Source: Fusobacteriaceae bacterium UBA2433
Lineage (GTDB): Bacteria > Fusobacteriota > Fusobacteriia > Fusobacteriales > Fusobacteriaceae
Reading direction: 5' to 3'
NCBI GenBank assembly: GCA_002342785.1
Contig: DDQV01000171.1
Location: forward strand, 1-33,653
Length of the DNA stretch: 33,653 nt
Position 1 is the first letter of the stretch. Each line of letters begins with the position of its first letter. A program made the position numbers and the translations under genes. The notes beneath the pieces are model-generated. The model ran no database searches and was not told the origin of the DNA. It saw nothing but the letters and a program-made list of their open reading frames with translations. Shown here piece by piece: positions 32,842 to 33,653 of the stretch.

Positions 32842-33076
32842 TAAGAAAAATTTAAGATAAAAAAAGTATATATATGTTTTAATTTTGAATAATACATTAG
32901 ATAAAAATAAAAAAATTGTAGAGATACAAAATATATGATTAAATTAACTGTGAATGATAAATATTATCGTATTATTTAAATTTAAATAGAGATATAAATA
33001 AATCTAAAATTTTAGTTGAATCTGTAACTGTAAAACAAGAAGGTGTAATACTTTTTTAGAATCAGGGGGGAGAGAG
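32842..33076 (+). other. Long leader of the TPR gene; possible decayed small gene
   Basis: No complete gene. A short frame at 32935-32979 (MIKLTVNDKYYRII, then TAA) looks like the start of a ThiS-type sulfur carrier, and in another frame at 32997-33058 there is KILVESVTVKQEGVILF before a stop. If related these would be remnants broken by frameshift and stops; it may equally be untranslated leader. No stable hairpin or riboswitch was recognised. Confidence 0.25.
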
Positions 33077-33640
33077 ATGTTAAGAACAGCAATATTTATG
33101 GAAATTAATGAGATGGAAAACCTAGATGAAAGAAGAGTGGATCTTAGATCAGAACTAATTTTTAATCCAAATGATAGTAAGGTGTTGAAAGAATTAGGAG
33201 CAATACTTTGTTTTCAAAAAAAAATAGATGATGCTATAGATGTCTATAAAAAAGTTTTAGAATTAGATCCAGAGAATTCTGAATATATGGCTTATATGGG
33301 TTATCTTTATTATGAAAAAGATGATTTTTCAAAAGCAATAAAGTTATTTAATAAAGCTTTGTATATTGATCCAGAAGCTCCATTTGTATATTTTTTATTG
33401 GGAAATGCTTATTCTAGGATAGGAAAGATAGTAGATGCTATAAGAGCTTATGATTTATCTATATTTTTAGACTTTGATATATACGATGCTCATGTAGAAT
33501 TTGCTATAAAATATGAAAGAATGGGTAGAATAAAAAAAGCATTAAAAGAATATATAACAGCTTACGAAATTGATCCAAGAGATGATTCTGTTAAAGAAAA
33601 GATAGATTTTTTAAATAAAAAAATAAGTAATGAAAAATAA
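33077..33640 (+). CDS. Tetratricopeptide repeat protein
   Basis: A 187-residue protein made mostly of TPR units: about four repeats of the 34-residue type (AIDVYKKVLELDPENSEYMA; AIKLFNKALYIDPEAPFVYF; AIRAYDLSIFLDFDIYDAHV; ALKEYITAYEIDPRDDSVKE). No signal peptide or membrane helix, so probably cytosolic; it should bind partner proteins. GGGGGGAGAG precedes the ATG; a later in-frame ATG (33098) is possible but less well placed. The function cannot be told from the sequence. Confidence 0.85.
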   Translation: MLRTAIFMEINEMENLDERRVDLRSELIFNPNDSKVLKELGAILCFQKKIDDAIDVYKKVLELDPENSEYMAYMGYLYYEKDDFSKAIKLFNKALYIDPEAPFVYFLLGNAYSRIGKIVDAIRAYDLSIFLDFDIYDAHVEFAIKYERMGRIKKALKEYITAYEIDPRDDSVKEKIDFLNKKISNEK

Positions 33641-33653
33641 AAAAATAAGAAGT

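Overview
The window is a 33.7-kb stretch of AT-rich chromosome, almost all of it on the + strand. It most resembles a free-living or gut member of the Fusobacteriota (the Cetobacterium/Ilyobacter/Psychrilyobacter type). Reasons: very low GC, Lys/Ile/Asn-rich proteins, a pilus/type II secretion-like cluster of diderm type, and a Stickland proline reductase operon with two UGA-selenocysteine codons. The assignment is inferred from gene content only. No rRNA, insertion sequence, prophage or CRISPR array was seen.

Layout. (1) 119-7405: a type IV pilus/type II secretion-like operon: prepilin peptidase, three pseudopilin-like proteins, PilM, PilN-like, PilO-like, a PilP-position lipoprotein, and a secretin with an inserted beta-sandwich domain. 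(2) 7671-8666, minus: asnA. It is preceded by a consensus promoter, a 20-residue leader peptide with five consecutive Asn codons, mutually exclusive RNA stems and a strong terminator. This is a ribosome-mediated attenuator sensing asparagine (or Asn-tRNA), and the most interesting regulatory find here. A possible small RNA gene lies between asnA and the secretin. (3) 9180-15017: housekeeping run prfA-prmC-hflK-hflC-queA-rsmD; PrmC has a duplicated N-terminal domain. (4) 15247-19755: a 1135-residue protein joining a RelE/ParE-like domain, a UvrD-type SF1 helicase, TPR-like repeats and ankyrin-like repeats, followed by xseB and ispA. (5) 20025-27497: proline reductase operon prdC, prdA, small CBO2463-like protein, prdB, prdD, prdE, proline racemase prdF, and a TauE/SafE-type permease. 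PrdC and PrdB each need in-frame UGA read as selenocysteine, so the genes run to 21320 and 24274. PrdD and PrdE look like a PrdA relative split exactly at the pyruvoyl cleavage point. (6) 27735-30430: gapA, msrA, and convergent cvfB-like RNA-binding gene. (7) 30901-31209: tRNA-Ser(UGA), tRNA-Ser(GCU), tRNA-Arg(ACG). (8) 31218-32668: infC-rpmI-rplT with a structured leader ending in a terminator and an AUU start for infC. (9) 33077-33640: a TPR protein behind its own promoter.

How they fit: racemase PrdF makes D-proline, PrdA/PrdB reduce it to 5-aminovalerate with electrons passed by the RnfC-like PrdC, so the cell can use proline as electron acceptor, alongside glycolysis (GapA). The pilus/secretion cluster assembles a pseudopilus through an outer-membrane secretin. 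The remainder is translation and quality control. No genes for selenocysteine incorporation (selA/B/C/D) lie in the window and they must be elsewhere if the readings are right.
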